A stretch of 64,000 nucleotides of DNA from CAVQGZ01 sp942491665 (GTDB lineage Bacteria > Actinomycetota > Actinomycetes > Jiangellales > Jiangellaceae). The notes below the pieces were generated by a model. It made no database searches. It was not told the origin of the DNA and saw only the letters and a program-made list of their open reading frames with translations. This document shows positions 27,482-36,255 of this stretch, piece by piece (position 1 is the first letter of the stretch; each line of letters opens with the position of its first letter). The translations under genes and the position numbers were made by a program. Location of the stretch: assembly GCA_942491665.1 (NCBI GenBank), contig CALOBR010000016.1:62001-126000 (forward strand), in the 5' to 3' direction.

Positions 27482-29290
27482 ATGACGGACCCACGACCGC
27501 CGGTGTCCGTCGAGAAGCGGCGCACGTTCGTCCCGCCCGGGGTGCGCATGCTGCGCCACTACCGGCGCATCGACCTGCGCCCCGATCTCGTCGCCGCGGC
27601 CACCGTCACGGCCCTGCTGATCCCATCCGGGCTGGCCTACGGCGAGGTCGCCGGCGTGACGCCGGTGGCTGGGCTCTACACGGGCATCTTCGGAATGGCC
27701 GTGTACGCCCTGCTGGGCAGCTCGCGCACCCTCTCGGTCGGTCCCGAGTCGCAGATGGCGATCCTCGTGGCCGCCGCCCTCCTGCCCTTCGCGGCCAGTG
27801 GCGCCGAGTACGCCGCACTCGCTGCGGCCCTGGCGCTGATCACTGCGGGAGTGCTGCTGGCCGCGTGGGTACTGCGGCTTGGGTTCATCGCCGACTACCT
27901 CTCCCAGCCAGTGCTGGTCGGCTACCTGACAGGTGTCGCGCTGATCATCGCCGTCAACCAAGTCGCCAAGCTCGTCGGCGCATCGACGTCCGGCGACACA
28001 CTGCTGGCGCAGGTGACCGGGCTCTGGGAGGCCCGCGCCGATGTCGACCTGCCCAGCACGCTCGTCGGTATCGGCTCGCTGCTCATCATTCTGGGACTGC
28101 GCAGGCTCTCGCCCCGTGTGCCGGGCTCGTTGGTGGCGGTCGTGGCGATGACCGCGATCTCGGCCATGATCGGGCTGAGCGACCGCGGCGTGTCAGTCGT
28201 CGGCGAGGTCCCGCGCGGGCTCCCGGCGCCGCAGTGGCCGTCGATCGGGCTGGATGCCGTCGGTCCACTGCTGGGACCGGCCGCGGGTGTCGCACTCATC
28301 GTCTTCGCCAACTCAGTGCTCACCGGGCGCGCGTACGCCGAACGGTCGAAGTCTGACCCGATCGATGCGAACACCGAGCTACTGGCGCTGTCGGGGGCGA
28401 ACGCCGCGTCCGGGCTCTTCCAAGGCTTCGCCATAGGCGCCAGCGACTCGCGCACCGCGGTCGCCTTCACCACCGGCGGGCGCACCCAGGTGGTCAGCCT
28501 GCTGGCCGCCGGCTTCACCGGGCTGTTCCTGGTCGCGTTGGCTCCGCTCGTGTTCGACCTTCCCTCGCCGACGCTCGCTGCTGTCGTCGTGGTCGCGGCT
28601 ACCGGCATCGTCCGGCCGCGGGACTGGGCGGCGCTGTACCGGTTCCGCCGCTTCGAGGTGACTCTGGGCCTGGTCACGCTGATCGGGGTCGCCGTTCTCG
28701 GCATCCTGCCGGGCATCTTGCTGGCGGTGTTCGTGAACATGGTCGAACTCGTCGCAACGCTGTCTCGCCCCCAGGTCGTGGCCCTCGGTCCGGCTCCCGG
28801 ATCGACGCGCTGGCGTGCCGTCAGCCCGCGTCGAGCGGCCGAGTTGGTTCCCGACGTTCTGGCCGTCCGATACGACGGCCCCCTGTTCTTCGCCGGAGCC
28901 GAGTACCTGGTGACTCGGGTGAATGCCCTCGTGGGCCCTCGGATGCCGCAGCTGACAGCCCTGGTGCTCAACCTCGAGGCAGTCAGCCACGTCGACCTCA
29001 ACGGCGCTGCGGCCCTGCGCCGCCTGGTCGACCGGACGCAGGCGCGAGGCGTCCAGGTCGCGTTTGCTCGGGTGCGCCGCGACGTCGAACGCGCGCTCTA
29101 CCGAGGCGGCGTGTTCGAGGTGGCCGACGAGTCCCTCGTGTTCTCCCGGGTGGAGGATGCGGTCGACGCACTGAGCACGGTCGGGGTCACGGCCCCTGCC
29201 GCGGGTGCCGAGACGACCGAGCAGGGTGAGGCGGACGCCCGCGAGAAGCCCACCGGCGACCCCGGCGGTGACGACCTCAGCGAATCGTGA
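27482..29290 (+). CDS. SulP-family anion transporter with STAS domain
   Basis: 602 aa from ATG 27482. About 11-12 membrane segments follow a short basic N-terminus. The family opening GLAYGEVAGVTPVAGLYTG, VGPESQMAILVAAAL and GASDSRTAVAFTTGG are visible. A C-terminal STAS domain (about 465-570) contains LVLNLEAVSHVDLNGAAALR. SulP members carry sulfate, bicarbonate or dicarboxylates; the anion cannot be chosen here. The last 14 bp overlap the convergent DUF5926 gene. Confidence 0.93.
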   Translation: MTDPRPPVSVEKRRTFVPPGVRMLRHYRRIDLRPDLVAAATVTALLIPSGLAYGEVAGVTPVAGLYTGIFGMAVYALLGSSRTLSVGPESQMAILVAAALLPFAASGAEYAALAAALALITAGVLLAAWVLRLGFIADYLSQPVLVGYLTGVALIIAVNQVAKLVGASTSGDTLLAQVTGLWEARADVDLPSTLVGIGSLLIILGLRRLSPRVPGSLVAVVAMTAISAMIGLSDRGVSVVGEVPRGLPAPQWPSIGLDAVGPLLGPAAGVALIVFANSVLTGRAYAERSKSDPIDANTELLALSGANAASGLFQGFAIGASDSRTAVAFTTGGRTQVVSLLAAGFTGLFLVALAPLVFDLPSPTLAAVVVVAATGIVRPRDWAALYRFRRFEVTLGLVTLIGVAVLGILPGILLAVFVNMVELVATLSRPQVVALGPAPGSTRWRAVSPRRAAELVPDVLAVRYDGPLFFAGAEYLVTRVNALVGPRMPQLTALVLNLEAVSHVDLNGAAALRRLVDRTQARGVQVAFARVRRDVERALYRGGVFEVADESLVFSRVEDAVDALSTVGVTAPAAGAETTEQGEADAREKPTGDPGGDDLSES

Positions 29291-30224
29291 TCTGGCGGTT
29301 CGCCAGCGCCGCGCGGGCTCGCCGCTGGTCGGCGTCGAGCGGCGACGCGTTCTGCACCTCGTCGGCCAGCCGGTCGGCCAGGGCAACCGCCGGGTCTTCG
29401 AGGTCGCCCAGCAGCACGTCCTCGCCCAGCTCCCAGACCGGCACCAGCAACCCGTGCGCACGGAAGGTGCCCAGCATCGTCGTCGCGTCGCCGAGGCCGT
29501 CCGCCCCGGCAGCACGCAGCCGGGCCAGCGCGTCGAGCAGGCGGTCTTCGGCGTAGGGCTGTACCCAGCGCAGGTAGCGGCGCTCGCCCATCGTGGCTGC
29601 GTAGGCAGACGACACCGAGGCCAGGCGCTCTGTCGGGATGATCGACGTGTTCGCCTGCTCGAGCAGAGCCTTCGTGGACGGGTCGTCGGCCGCATCGCCG
29701 ACCCAGAAGTCGAACGTCTCATGCATCACCACGTCGAAGCCGCCGTCCGGGTCGAGCACGTCCTGCAGCCGCGGGCCGGGACCGGGCAGGCCAGGCATCG
29801 CGACAGCGCCACCGGCGTCGAGCGCGAGCGCAGCCAGCAGCGCAGCAGCGACGTCGCGCGAGGGGTCACCGGATGACGTCGTGGTCTGCAGCGCGACCAG
29901 CACCTCGCCGTCGTCGCGGCGCATCGCCGGAAGAGCGGTCGGCAGCACCGTCACCACGGACACCGGGGGCGCCTGCGTCGCGTCGGGGCGCAGCTGCACC
30001 GAGGCCGTCGCCGCCGGCACAAACTCGCGCAATGCCACCCAGTCGGTCTCGCTGGGCAGACCCTCGAAGGGGCGCTCCACCATGGGGGCGCGGGCCCGGG
30101 CCGCGGCCTTGCCGTGGCAGACCTTGTAGCGCTTGCCCGATCCGCAGGGGCAGGGCTCGCGCGGGCCGACGACCTCGACCTCGACCTCGACGACCGGACG
30201 GGGACCGCGGTGCTTCTTCGCCAT
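29277..30224 (-). CDS. DUF5926 protein with N-terminal SEC-C zinc motif
   Basis: 315 aa from ATG 30224. An N-terminal SEC-C motif (EPCPCGSGKRYKVCHG, Cys-x-Cys...Cys-His) binds zinc as in the SecA C-terminus. It is followed by a preceding acidic run and the DUF5926 region (LREFVPAATASVQL, MHETFDFWV, YLRWVQPYAEDRLLDAL). The protein is widespread in actinobacteria and unstudied; a link with ribosomes or protein export has been suggested for SEC-C proteins in general. No signal peptide. Confidence 0.9.
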   Translation of the reverse strand: MAKKHRGPRPVVEVEVEVVGPREPCPCGSGKRYKVCHGKAAARARAPMVERPFEGLPSETDWVALREFVPAATASVQLRPDATQAPPVSVVTVLPTALPAMRRDDGEVLVALQTTTSSGDPSRDVAAALLAALALDAGGAVAMPGLPGPGPRLQDVLDPDGGFDVVMHETFDFWVGDAADDPSTKALLEQANTSIIPTERLASVSSAYAATMGERRYLRWVQPYAEDRLLDALARLRAAGADGLGDATTMLGTFRAHGLLVPVWELGEDVLLGDLEDPAVALADRLADEVQNASPLDADQRRARAALANRQITIR

Positions 30225-30262
30225 GGTGCAATCGTGTCAGAGCCGGCGGGCGCCACTGCGGC

Positions 30263-31555
30263 TCAGGCCAGCACCACGCCCGGGTTGAGCACCGAGGTCG
30301 GGTCGAGCGCCGCCTTGACCGCGCGCATCGCGGCCAGGTCGGCCGGGCTGCGGTTGAGCGGGAGCAGGCCCGCCTTGGCCCGTCCCACCCCGTGCTCGGA
30401 GGCGATCGACCCGCCCGCAGCGGCGACCAGGCCCAGCACGGCTTCGTCGATGTCCTCGTCGTCCGGCGGCGGACCCACCACGCCCAGGTGCATGTTGCCC
30501 TCGGCGAGGTGCCCGTAGACGAACAGGCGGTGCGGGGCCACCACGTCGGCCACCTGCGCAAGCACGGGGTCGAGCCGGTCGAGCGGGATCGACACGTCGT
30601 ACTTGTGCACCACCCCGAGCGTGGCGACGGCCTCGGGGTGGCGTTCGCGGTAGTCGAGCAGGCGCTCGTCCACGACGGCCTCGACGTCCTCGGGCAGGTC
30701 GGGCATGTCAGGGGTCTCGATCAGCAGGTAGGCGGGCCACTCGTGCGGCAGCGGCATCCCCAGTCCCGTCACCGCGCAGGTCAGCGCGAGGCCGTCGTGC
30801 GTCATCAGCTCAGCCAGGCGCCGGTGGTGCGGCGCCGGGAGCAGCGCGACCGCCTCGGCGACGCTGCGGCAACCGACGAGCGTGGTCACGCCGGGCGGGT
30901 CGGGCTCGTGCAACCGCACGCGCACGTCGGTGACAACACCGAGCGTCCCCTCGCTGCCGACCAGCAGCGCCACCAGGTCGTAGCCCGCGCCGTCCTTGGG
31001 CAGGCCGTCGAGCCGGCTGATGACCGACCCGTCGGCGAGCACCGCCTGCAGCCCCGTGACCTGGGCGTGGGTGTCGCCGTAGCGGCAGACTCGCAGCCCA
31101 CCGGCGTTGGTGGCGATCGTGCCGCCGACGGTCGCAGTGTCACGGGCCCCGAGGTCGACCCCGTACACGAGCCCGGCGGCCCGGGCGTGGCGTTGCAGAG
31201 CAACCAGCGTCGTCCCGGCACCGACGGTCACCTGGCGGGTCGACGTGTCGACCGGGCCGAGGTCGTCGAGCCGGGTGAGGGACATCACGACGGCCGCGTC
31301 GTCCGCACCGGGCACGCTCCCGGCGACCAGACCGGTGTTGCCGCCCTGCGGCACCACCGGCACCCCGTGCCATCTGCAGGCCCGGATCACGGCCGACACC
31401 TGCTCGACGCTGCCGGGACGGACGACCGCCAGGGGACGATGTGCCCACCGTCGTGTCCAGTCGGTGCCGTACGCCTCGGTCAACGCCGGGTCGGTGAGCA
31501 CGTGCGTGGTCGCGTCGGCACCCAGGGCGTCAGCCAGATCGGCAACAAGGCTCAC
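30263..31555 (-). CDS. FAD-linked oxidase, GlcD / D-2-hydroxyacid dehydrogenase type
   Basis: 430 aa from GTG 31555, with AGGAGG 9 nt upstream; the longer frame is antisense to lemA. The PCMH-type FAD domain shows VVPQGGNTGLVAGSVPG, GARDTATVGGTIATNAGG and GSEGTLGVVTDV. The C-terminal FAD-oxidase domain has YGHLAEGNMHLGVV, and the end reads SEHGVGRAKAGLLPL. Relatives oxidise D-lactate, glycolate or D-2-hydroxyglutarate. It lacks partner GlcE/F genes, so a stand-alone D-2-hydroxyacid dehydrogenase is likely. Confidence 0.9.
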   Translation of the reverse strand: MSLVADLADALGADATTHVLTDPALTEAYGTDWTRRWAHRPLAVVRPGSVEQVSAVIRACRWHGVPVVPQGGNTGLVAGSVPGADDAAVVMSLTRLDDLGPVDTSTRQVTVGAGTTLVALQRHARAAGLVYGVDLGARDTATVGGTIATNAGGLRVCRYGDTHAQVTGLQAVLADGSVISRLDGLPKDGAGYDLVALLVGSEGTLGVVTDVRVRLHEPDPPGVTTLVGCRSVAEAVALLPAPHHRRLAELMTHDGLALTCAVTGLGMPLPHEWPAYLLIETPDMPDLPEDVEAVVDERLLDYRERHPEAVATLGVVHKYDVSIPLDRLDPVLAQVADVVAPHRLFVYGHLAEGNMHLGVVGPPPDDEDIDEAVLGLVAAAGGSIASEHGVGRAKAGLLPLNRSPADLAAMRAVKAALDPTSVLNPGVVLA

Positions 31556-31600
31556 CGGGCACTCCCTCCTGCAGGACCCAACAGGTCCATGATGGGTGTC

Positions 31601-32191
31601 ATGAGCGGCACCTCGATAGCCATCATCGTCGTCGGCGTTCTCGTCCTGCTCCTGGGCGTGTGGCTGGTGATGACCTACAACCGGCTCGTCCAGCGGCGCA
31701 ACCGGGTCGACAACTCGTGGGCACAGATCGACGTCCAGCTCAAGCGGCGCCGCGACCTGGTGCCCAACCTCGTCGAGACGGTCAAGGGCTACGCCGCCCA
31801 CGAGTCGTCCACCTTCGAGGCGGTGACCCGGGCGCGGGCCGCGTCTGCGGCGGCGACCACACCTGCGCAGGCGGCGGACGCCGAGGGCATGCTCGGGCAG
31901 GCGTTGGGACGGCTGTTCGCCGTCGCCGAGGCCTACCCCGAGCTGAAGGCCGACGCGGGCTTCAGCGACCTGCAGGCCCAGCTCGCCGAGACCGAGAACC
32001 GCATCACAGTGTCGCGCCAGGTCTACAACGACACGGTGCTCACGTACCAGAACACCATCCAGACGTTCCCGAACGTGCTCGTCGCGGGTCCTTTCGGGTT
32101 CACCGGACGGGAGTACTTCGAGCTCGGCGACGAGGCGGAGCGCTCCGTGCCGCAGGTGCGCTTCGACCGTCCGGCCGGGCCCGACGGCTAG
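31601..32191 (+). CDS. lemA: LemA family membrane protein
   Basis: 196 aa from ATG 31601 (ATG 31589 and 31592 are in frame and possible). One N-terminal membrane helix (IAIIVVGVLVLLLGVWLV) is followed by the LemA signature YNRLVQRRNRVDNSWAQID, VQLKRRRDLVPNLVETVKGY, and YNDTVLTYQNTIQTFP. LemA proteins are membrane-anchored helical bundles with an outside N-terminus and unknown function. The DUF2207 gene starts 4 bp later, a recurrent pairing. Confidence 0.94.
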   Translation: MSGTSIAIIVVGVLVLLLGVWLVMTYNRLVQRRNRVDNSWAQIDVQLKRRRDLVPNLVETVKGYAAHESSTFEAVTRARAASAAATTPAQAADAEGMLGQALGRLFAVAEAYPELKADAGFSDLQAQLAETENRITVSRQVYNDTVLTYQNTIQTFPNVLVAGPFGFTGREYFELGDEAERSVPQVRFDRPAGPDG

Positions 32192-32195
32192 CGCC

Positions 32196-34094
32196 ATGGC
32201 TAGGAAATCGATGCCCCGGCCGGCGCGCGTGGCCCTGGTGCTGCTCGCCGGGCTGCTCGGCCTGCTGACGTTGACGGGCGCCGACGACGGCCGCGCCTAC
32301 CGGCTCGTCGACTCCGACGTGGCCGTCACGCTGGCGCCCGACGGGTCGCTGGAGGTGCGCGAGTCCATCACCGTGGCGTTCCGCGGCGCGTTCACGTACG
32401 GGTTCCGCGACATCCCGCTTCGCCCGGGCGAGCAGGTCAGCGACGTCTCGGTGAGTGAGAGCGGGCAGGCCTACGCTCCTGGAGCGTCGACGGCGTTGCA
32501 GCCCGGCGGACCCCCCGGGGCGTTCGGGGTCGAGCCCTCGTCCGACCAGGTACGCGTGGTCTGGCGTTTCGACGCCGTCGACCAGACGCGCACCTTCACC
32601 CTGGACTACCAGTTCACCGGCCTCACCCGCGCCTACGACGACGTCGCCGAGGTGAACCTGCAGGTGTGGGGGGAGGAGTGGGAGCAGGGTCTCGACCGGC
32701 TCACTGCCTCGCTCACCGCCCCCGCCGACATCGACCTGGCCTGGGGCCACCCCGTGTACGTCCGCGGTGACGTCACCCTGAACGGGCCGACGGTCAACCT
32801 GCGGGCCGAGCGCATCCCGGCCGGGCAGTTCGTGGAGCTGCGGGCGCTGGTGCCGCGTTCGGCCCTGACCTCGACGGCCGGTGCCACGGTGGTCGACGGC
32901 GACGGACGCGCGGCGATCGTGGCGGAGGAGTCGGCCGACGCCGCGGAGTTCCAGGCCGACGCTGACCGCATCGACGCCCTTGCCGCCAACCCGCTCCCGT
33001 GGGTGGTCGGCGTGCTCGCCCTGGGCCTGCTGCCGGCCGCATTGCTGGTCGGGGTCGTGTTCGTCCGCTTTGGCCGCGAACGCCCCAGCGGGTACGACCG
33101 AGAGTACGAGCAGGAGCCGCCGAGCGACCTGCCGCCCGCACTAGTGCCGGTGCTGCTCGGCCAGGGTGGCACAGCCGGGCCGACGGACTTCACCGCCACC
33201 CTCTTCGACCTGGTGCGACGAGGCGTCTACCACTCCCGGCCGGTTCTGACGGAGAAGTCGGTGTGGGGCGGGTTGCGCACCGAGCAGGTGTCTGACCTGG
33301 AGCTCTCCCGAGGCCGTCGCGACGACCTGACGCCGTGGGAGGCCGATGTGGCCGAGATCGTCGATGACGTCCTCGGCAGCGGACCGCGAGCCTTGTCGAC
33401 CTTCCGTGCGACGATCGAGTCTGACCGCAAGGCGATGAGCACCCGCTTCACCTCCTTCAAGACGAACGTGGCCGACGAGGTCGCCGCGCGCCGCTGGTTC
33501 GTCTCGACGGGTGTGGTGGCACTGGTGGCGGCGCTGCTGCTGCTCGTCGCCGTGGGTGTCGGCTGCGTCGTGGCTGCGGGCGCGGGGTGGCGCATGGCGT
33601 TCCCGCGCTGGTCGGACGTGGTGCTGCTGCTCGTCGGGGCGGTGTGCGTGCTGAACTCGGCCGTCGTGCTCGGGGCGCTCACCCAGCGCAAGCTGTGGCG
33701 GCGCCGGTCTCCCTCCGCCCAGGCCGAGGCAGAGCGTTGGGAGGCGTTTCGCCGCTACCTCACCGACTTTCCGCGGTTGCACGAGGCGCCCCCGGCCAGT
33801 CTCGCGCTGTGGGAGCGCCTTCTGGTCTACGGCATCGCGTTCGGCATCGCCGACCGCGTGCTCCAGGCCGCCCACGTGGCCATGCCCGAGGCGGTGGCGG
33901 CGTCATCCACCATCTTCTGGATCTCGCCGACCGGGGACCTCGGCTCGGGGGCGTCGTCGTTGGCAATCGGTGACCTGGCCGCCGGGTTCGGCTCGGCCCT
34001 GGCGCCGCCCTCGTCCGGATCGGGCGGCGGCGGAGGCGGCTTCTCCGGTGGTGGCGGGGGCGGCGGCGGTGGAGGCGGCGGCGGCTTCGGCTGA
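32196..34094 (+). CDS. DUF2207 membrane protein
   Basis: 632 aa from ATG 32196. A signal/anchor helix (about 12-28) leads to an extracytoplasmic beta-rich DUF2207 domain (VTLAPDGSLEVRESITVAF, TYGFRDIPL, RTFTLDYQFTGL). A helix near 270-290, a cytoplasmic part, two more helices (about 435-460 and 470-490) and a tail that is nearly pure Gly (FSGGGGGGG...) follow. The architecture is that of LemA-partner DUF2207 proteins. Function unknown; the glycine tail is a family trait. Confidence 0.92.
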   Translation: MARKSMPRPARVALVLLAGLLGLLTLTGADDGRAYRLVDSDVAVTLAPDGSLEVRESITVAFRGAFTYGFRDIPLRPGEQVSDVSVSESGQAYAPGASTALQPGGPPGAFGVEPSSDQVRVVWRFDAVDQTRTFTLDYQFTGLTRAYDDVAEVNLQVWGEEWEQGLDRLTASLTAPADIDLAWGHPVYVRGDVTLNGPTVNLRAERIPAGQFVELRALVPRSALTSTAGATVVDGDGRAAIVAEESADAAEFQADADRIDALAANPLPWVVGVLALGLLPAALLVGVVFVRFGRERPSGYDREYEQEPPSDLPPALVPVLLGQGGTAGPTDFTATLFDLVRRGVYHSRPVLTEKSVWGGLRTEQVSDLELSRGRRDDLTPWEADVAEIVDDVLGSGPRALSTFRATIESDRKAMSTRFTSFKTNVADEVAARRWFVSTGVVALVAALLLLVAVGVGCVVAAGAGWRMAFPRWSDVVLLLVGAVCVLNSAVVLGALTQRKLWRRRSPSAQAEAERWEAFRRYLTDFPRLHEAPPASLALWERLLVYGIAFGIADRVLQAAHVAMPEAVAASSTIFWISPTGDLGSGASSLAIGDLAAGFGSALAPPSSGSGGGGGGFSGGGGGGGGGGGGGFG

Positions 34095-34202
34095 CCGCCA
34101 CCGCGGCGCCACCCGCCCACCCCGGGTGCCAGTTGATCACGTCACCGGGTGAGCGTGGGCTTGGCGAGGTGTCTGCGCCCCGTCAAGCCCATCTTCGCCT
34201 CG

Positions 34203-36017
34203 TCAAGCGTCGGCAACCTCCGCCGCCGCGAGCCACCCCTCCTCAGCCAGCGCCTTGCGGCCGGCGAGCGCGCGCATGCGCGCCGAGAGCTCCCCGACTC
34301 GCACGTGGTCGGTTGCGTGCGCGGCCATCTCGTCGTGCACGGACGCCTCATCCCGCTCGATTGCAGCCATCTCGCGTTCGAGGCGCGCCATCTCTTTGCG
34401 AGCAGCCCGAACGTCGGCCGACGATCGCGTCGGCGGCGCGCCGGACGACTCGCCCCGCCCGACTCCTGCCGCGCCCGTCGTGCCCGCTGCGGCTGAGACG
34501 GCGGCCACCGACGCCCGCCGCAGCGCGAGGTACTCGTCGATCCCGCCCGGAAGATGGCGCACGGAGCCGTCGCCGAGCATGGCACGGGTCGAGTCGCAGA
34601 CCCGCTCCAAGAAGTACCGGTCGTGGGACACGACCAGCAGCGTTCCCGCGAACGAGTCGAGCAGGTCTTCCAGCGCGGTCAGCGTCTCGACGTCGAAGTC
34701 GTTGGTCGGCTCGTCGAGTACCAGGACGTTCGGCCCGCCCATCAGCAGCCTCGTGAGCTGCAGCCGACGGCGCTCGCCCCCGGACAGGTCACCCACCGGC
34801 GTCCACTGCCGGTCGGGGCCGAAGCCGAGCTGCTCGCACAGCTGGGATGCGCTCAGCTCCCGGCCGCCCGCGAGTGCGACGTGCGTGGCGACGTCCTCGA
34901 CCGCCTCCAAGACGCGACGCGACGGGTCGAGCTCGTCGAGGTGCTGGCTGAGCACGGCGGAGCGCACCGTGCTGCCTTCGACGACTCGGCCAGTGTCGGG
35001 GCGCAGACCGCCGGTGAGCACCTGCAGCAGCGTCGTCTTGCCCGCACCGTTGGCGCCGACGAGGGCGATGCGATCCCCCGGCCCGAGCGGCCACGTGACC
35101 CGGTCGAGCAGGTCGCGCTCCCCTCGGCGCAGCGACACGTCGTGCAGCTCGAGCACCGTCCGCCCGAGGCGCGACCCAGCGAAGCGCAGCAGCTCAACGC
35201 CGTCGCGCGGCGGCGGCTCGTCGGCGATCAGCGCGGTTGCCGCGTCCACCCTGAACTTGGGCTTGGTCGTGCGCGCAGGTGCCCCCCGCCGCAGCCAGGC
35301 CAGCTCCTTGCGCAGCAGGTTCTGCCGACGGGCCTCCTGGGCACCGAGCTGGCGGGCGCGCTCAGCCTTGGCCAGCACGTAGGCGGAGTAGCCCCCGTCG
35401 TACTCCTCGACACTGCCGCGACCGACCTCCCACGTGCGGTCGCTCACCGCGTCCAAGAACCAACGGTCGTGCGTGACGACCACGAGGGCGAGGCCGCGCC
35501 GGCCCCGCAGGTGCTCGGCCAGCCAGGACACCGCCTCGACGTCGAGGTGGTTCGTGGGCTCGTCGAGAACAAGCAGGTCGATCTCGTCCAGCAGCAGCGC
35601 GGCCAGCGCCATCCGCCGCCGCTCGCCGCCGGAGAGGCTGCCGACCCGGCGCTCGAGCACAGCGTCCTCGAAGCCGCCCAGCAGCTCGGTCAGCACCTGC
35701 CGAACCAGCGGACGGCTCGCCCACTCGTGTGCGGCCAGGTCACCGAGCACGACGTCCCGCACGCTCGCGGACGGGTCGTGCTCGTCGCGTTGAGCAAGCA
35801 GTCCCACGCGGGTTGCTGCTGTGAGCGAGACCCGTCCGGTGTCAGGCGCTTCCACCCCTGACAGCACACGTAGCAGGGTGCTCTTGCCGCCGCCGTTGCG
35901 GCCGACGACGCCGATGCGCTCGCCCTTGGCGATCCCGAGTGACACCTCGTCCAGCACCGGGTCGCGGCCGTATGCCTTGCCGACCCGCTCGAGGTTGACG
36001 AGGTTGAGAGGCGCCAC
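34203..36017 (-). CDS. ABC-F family ATPase (ribosome-associated type)
   Basis: 604 aa from GTG 36017. Two ABC ATPase domains are present with no membrane part. Walker A loops are GRNGGGKSTLLRVL and GANGAGKTTLLQVL; signatures are LSGGERRRMALAAL and LSGGERRRLQLTRL; Walker B segments are LVLDEPTNHLD and LVLDEPTNDFD. The linker (YVLAKAERARQLGAQEAR) and the C-terminal coiled coil (about 545-600) match Uup-like ABC-F proteins, which act on the ribosome. An antibiotic-protection role is possible but nothing in the context suggests it. Confidence 0.92.
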   Translation of the reverse strand: MAPLNLVNLERVGKAYGRDPVLDEVSLGIAKGERIGVVGRNGGGKSTLLRVLSGVEAPDTGRVSLTAATRVGLLAQRDEHDPSASVRDVVLGDLAAHEWASRPLVRQVLTELLGGFEDAVLERRVGSLSGGERRRMALAALLLDEIDLLVLDEPTNHLDVEAVSWLAEHLRGRRGLALVVVTHDRWFLDAVSDRTWEVGRGSVEEYDGGYSAYVLAKAERARQLGAQEARRQNLLRKELAWLRRGAPARTTKPKFRVDAATALIADEPPPRDGVELLRFAGSRLGRTVLELHDVSLRRGERDLLDRVTWPLGPGDRIALVGANGAGKTTLLQVLTGGLRPDTGRVVEGSTVRSAVLSQHLDELDPSRRVLEAVEDVATHVALAGGRELSASQLCEQLGFGPDRQWTPVGDLSGGERRRLQLTRLLMGGPNVLVLDEPTNDFDVETLTALEDLLDSFAGTLLVVSHDRYFLERVCDSTRAMLGDGSVRHLPGGIDEYLALRRASVAAVSAAAGTTGAAGVGRGESSGAPPTRSSADVRAARKEMARLEREMAAIERDEASVHDEMAAHATDHVRVGELSARMRALAGRKALAEEGWLAAAEVADA

Positions 36018-36199
36018 GGGCTAGGCCGCCACGGCGGTTCGAGCAGATTCGTCCATGCCCCCATACTCCCCTGCCCCGGTTGACGCCCCCGCCCACCATC
36101 GCCGATCTTGGCGGACACGCCGCAAGACTCGCTCCATGTGGCAGTGGCGCCAAGATCGCGGGCGCGGGAGGGCTCGGCCCGGGGCGAGGGGCTCAGCGC

Positions 36200-36255
36200 G
36201 GGGGGCTCAGGCCGGGGGGCTCAGGCCGGGGGGCTCAGGCCGGGGGGCTCAGGCC
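36200..36255. repeat. 14-bp tandem repeat, four perfect copies
   Basis: GGGGGGCTCAGGCC is repeated four times exactly (36200-36213, 36214-36227, 36228-36241, 36242-36255). The TCA of the last copy is the stop codon of malQ on the minus strand, so the three other copies carry the same TGA in the same orientation just downstream of the gene. A related GCTCAGCGC precedes the first copy at 36191. Confidence 0.92.

Noticed and set aside
34015..34094. GGC/GGT-rich tandem repeat as a separate repeat element
   Set aside because: It encodes the glycine tail normal for DUF2207 proteins and is in frame to the stop codon.
34203..36017. ABC-F protein as an antibiotic-resistance determinant
   Set aside because: The domain layout fits housekeeping Uup-like members, and there is no attenuator or resistance context.
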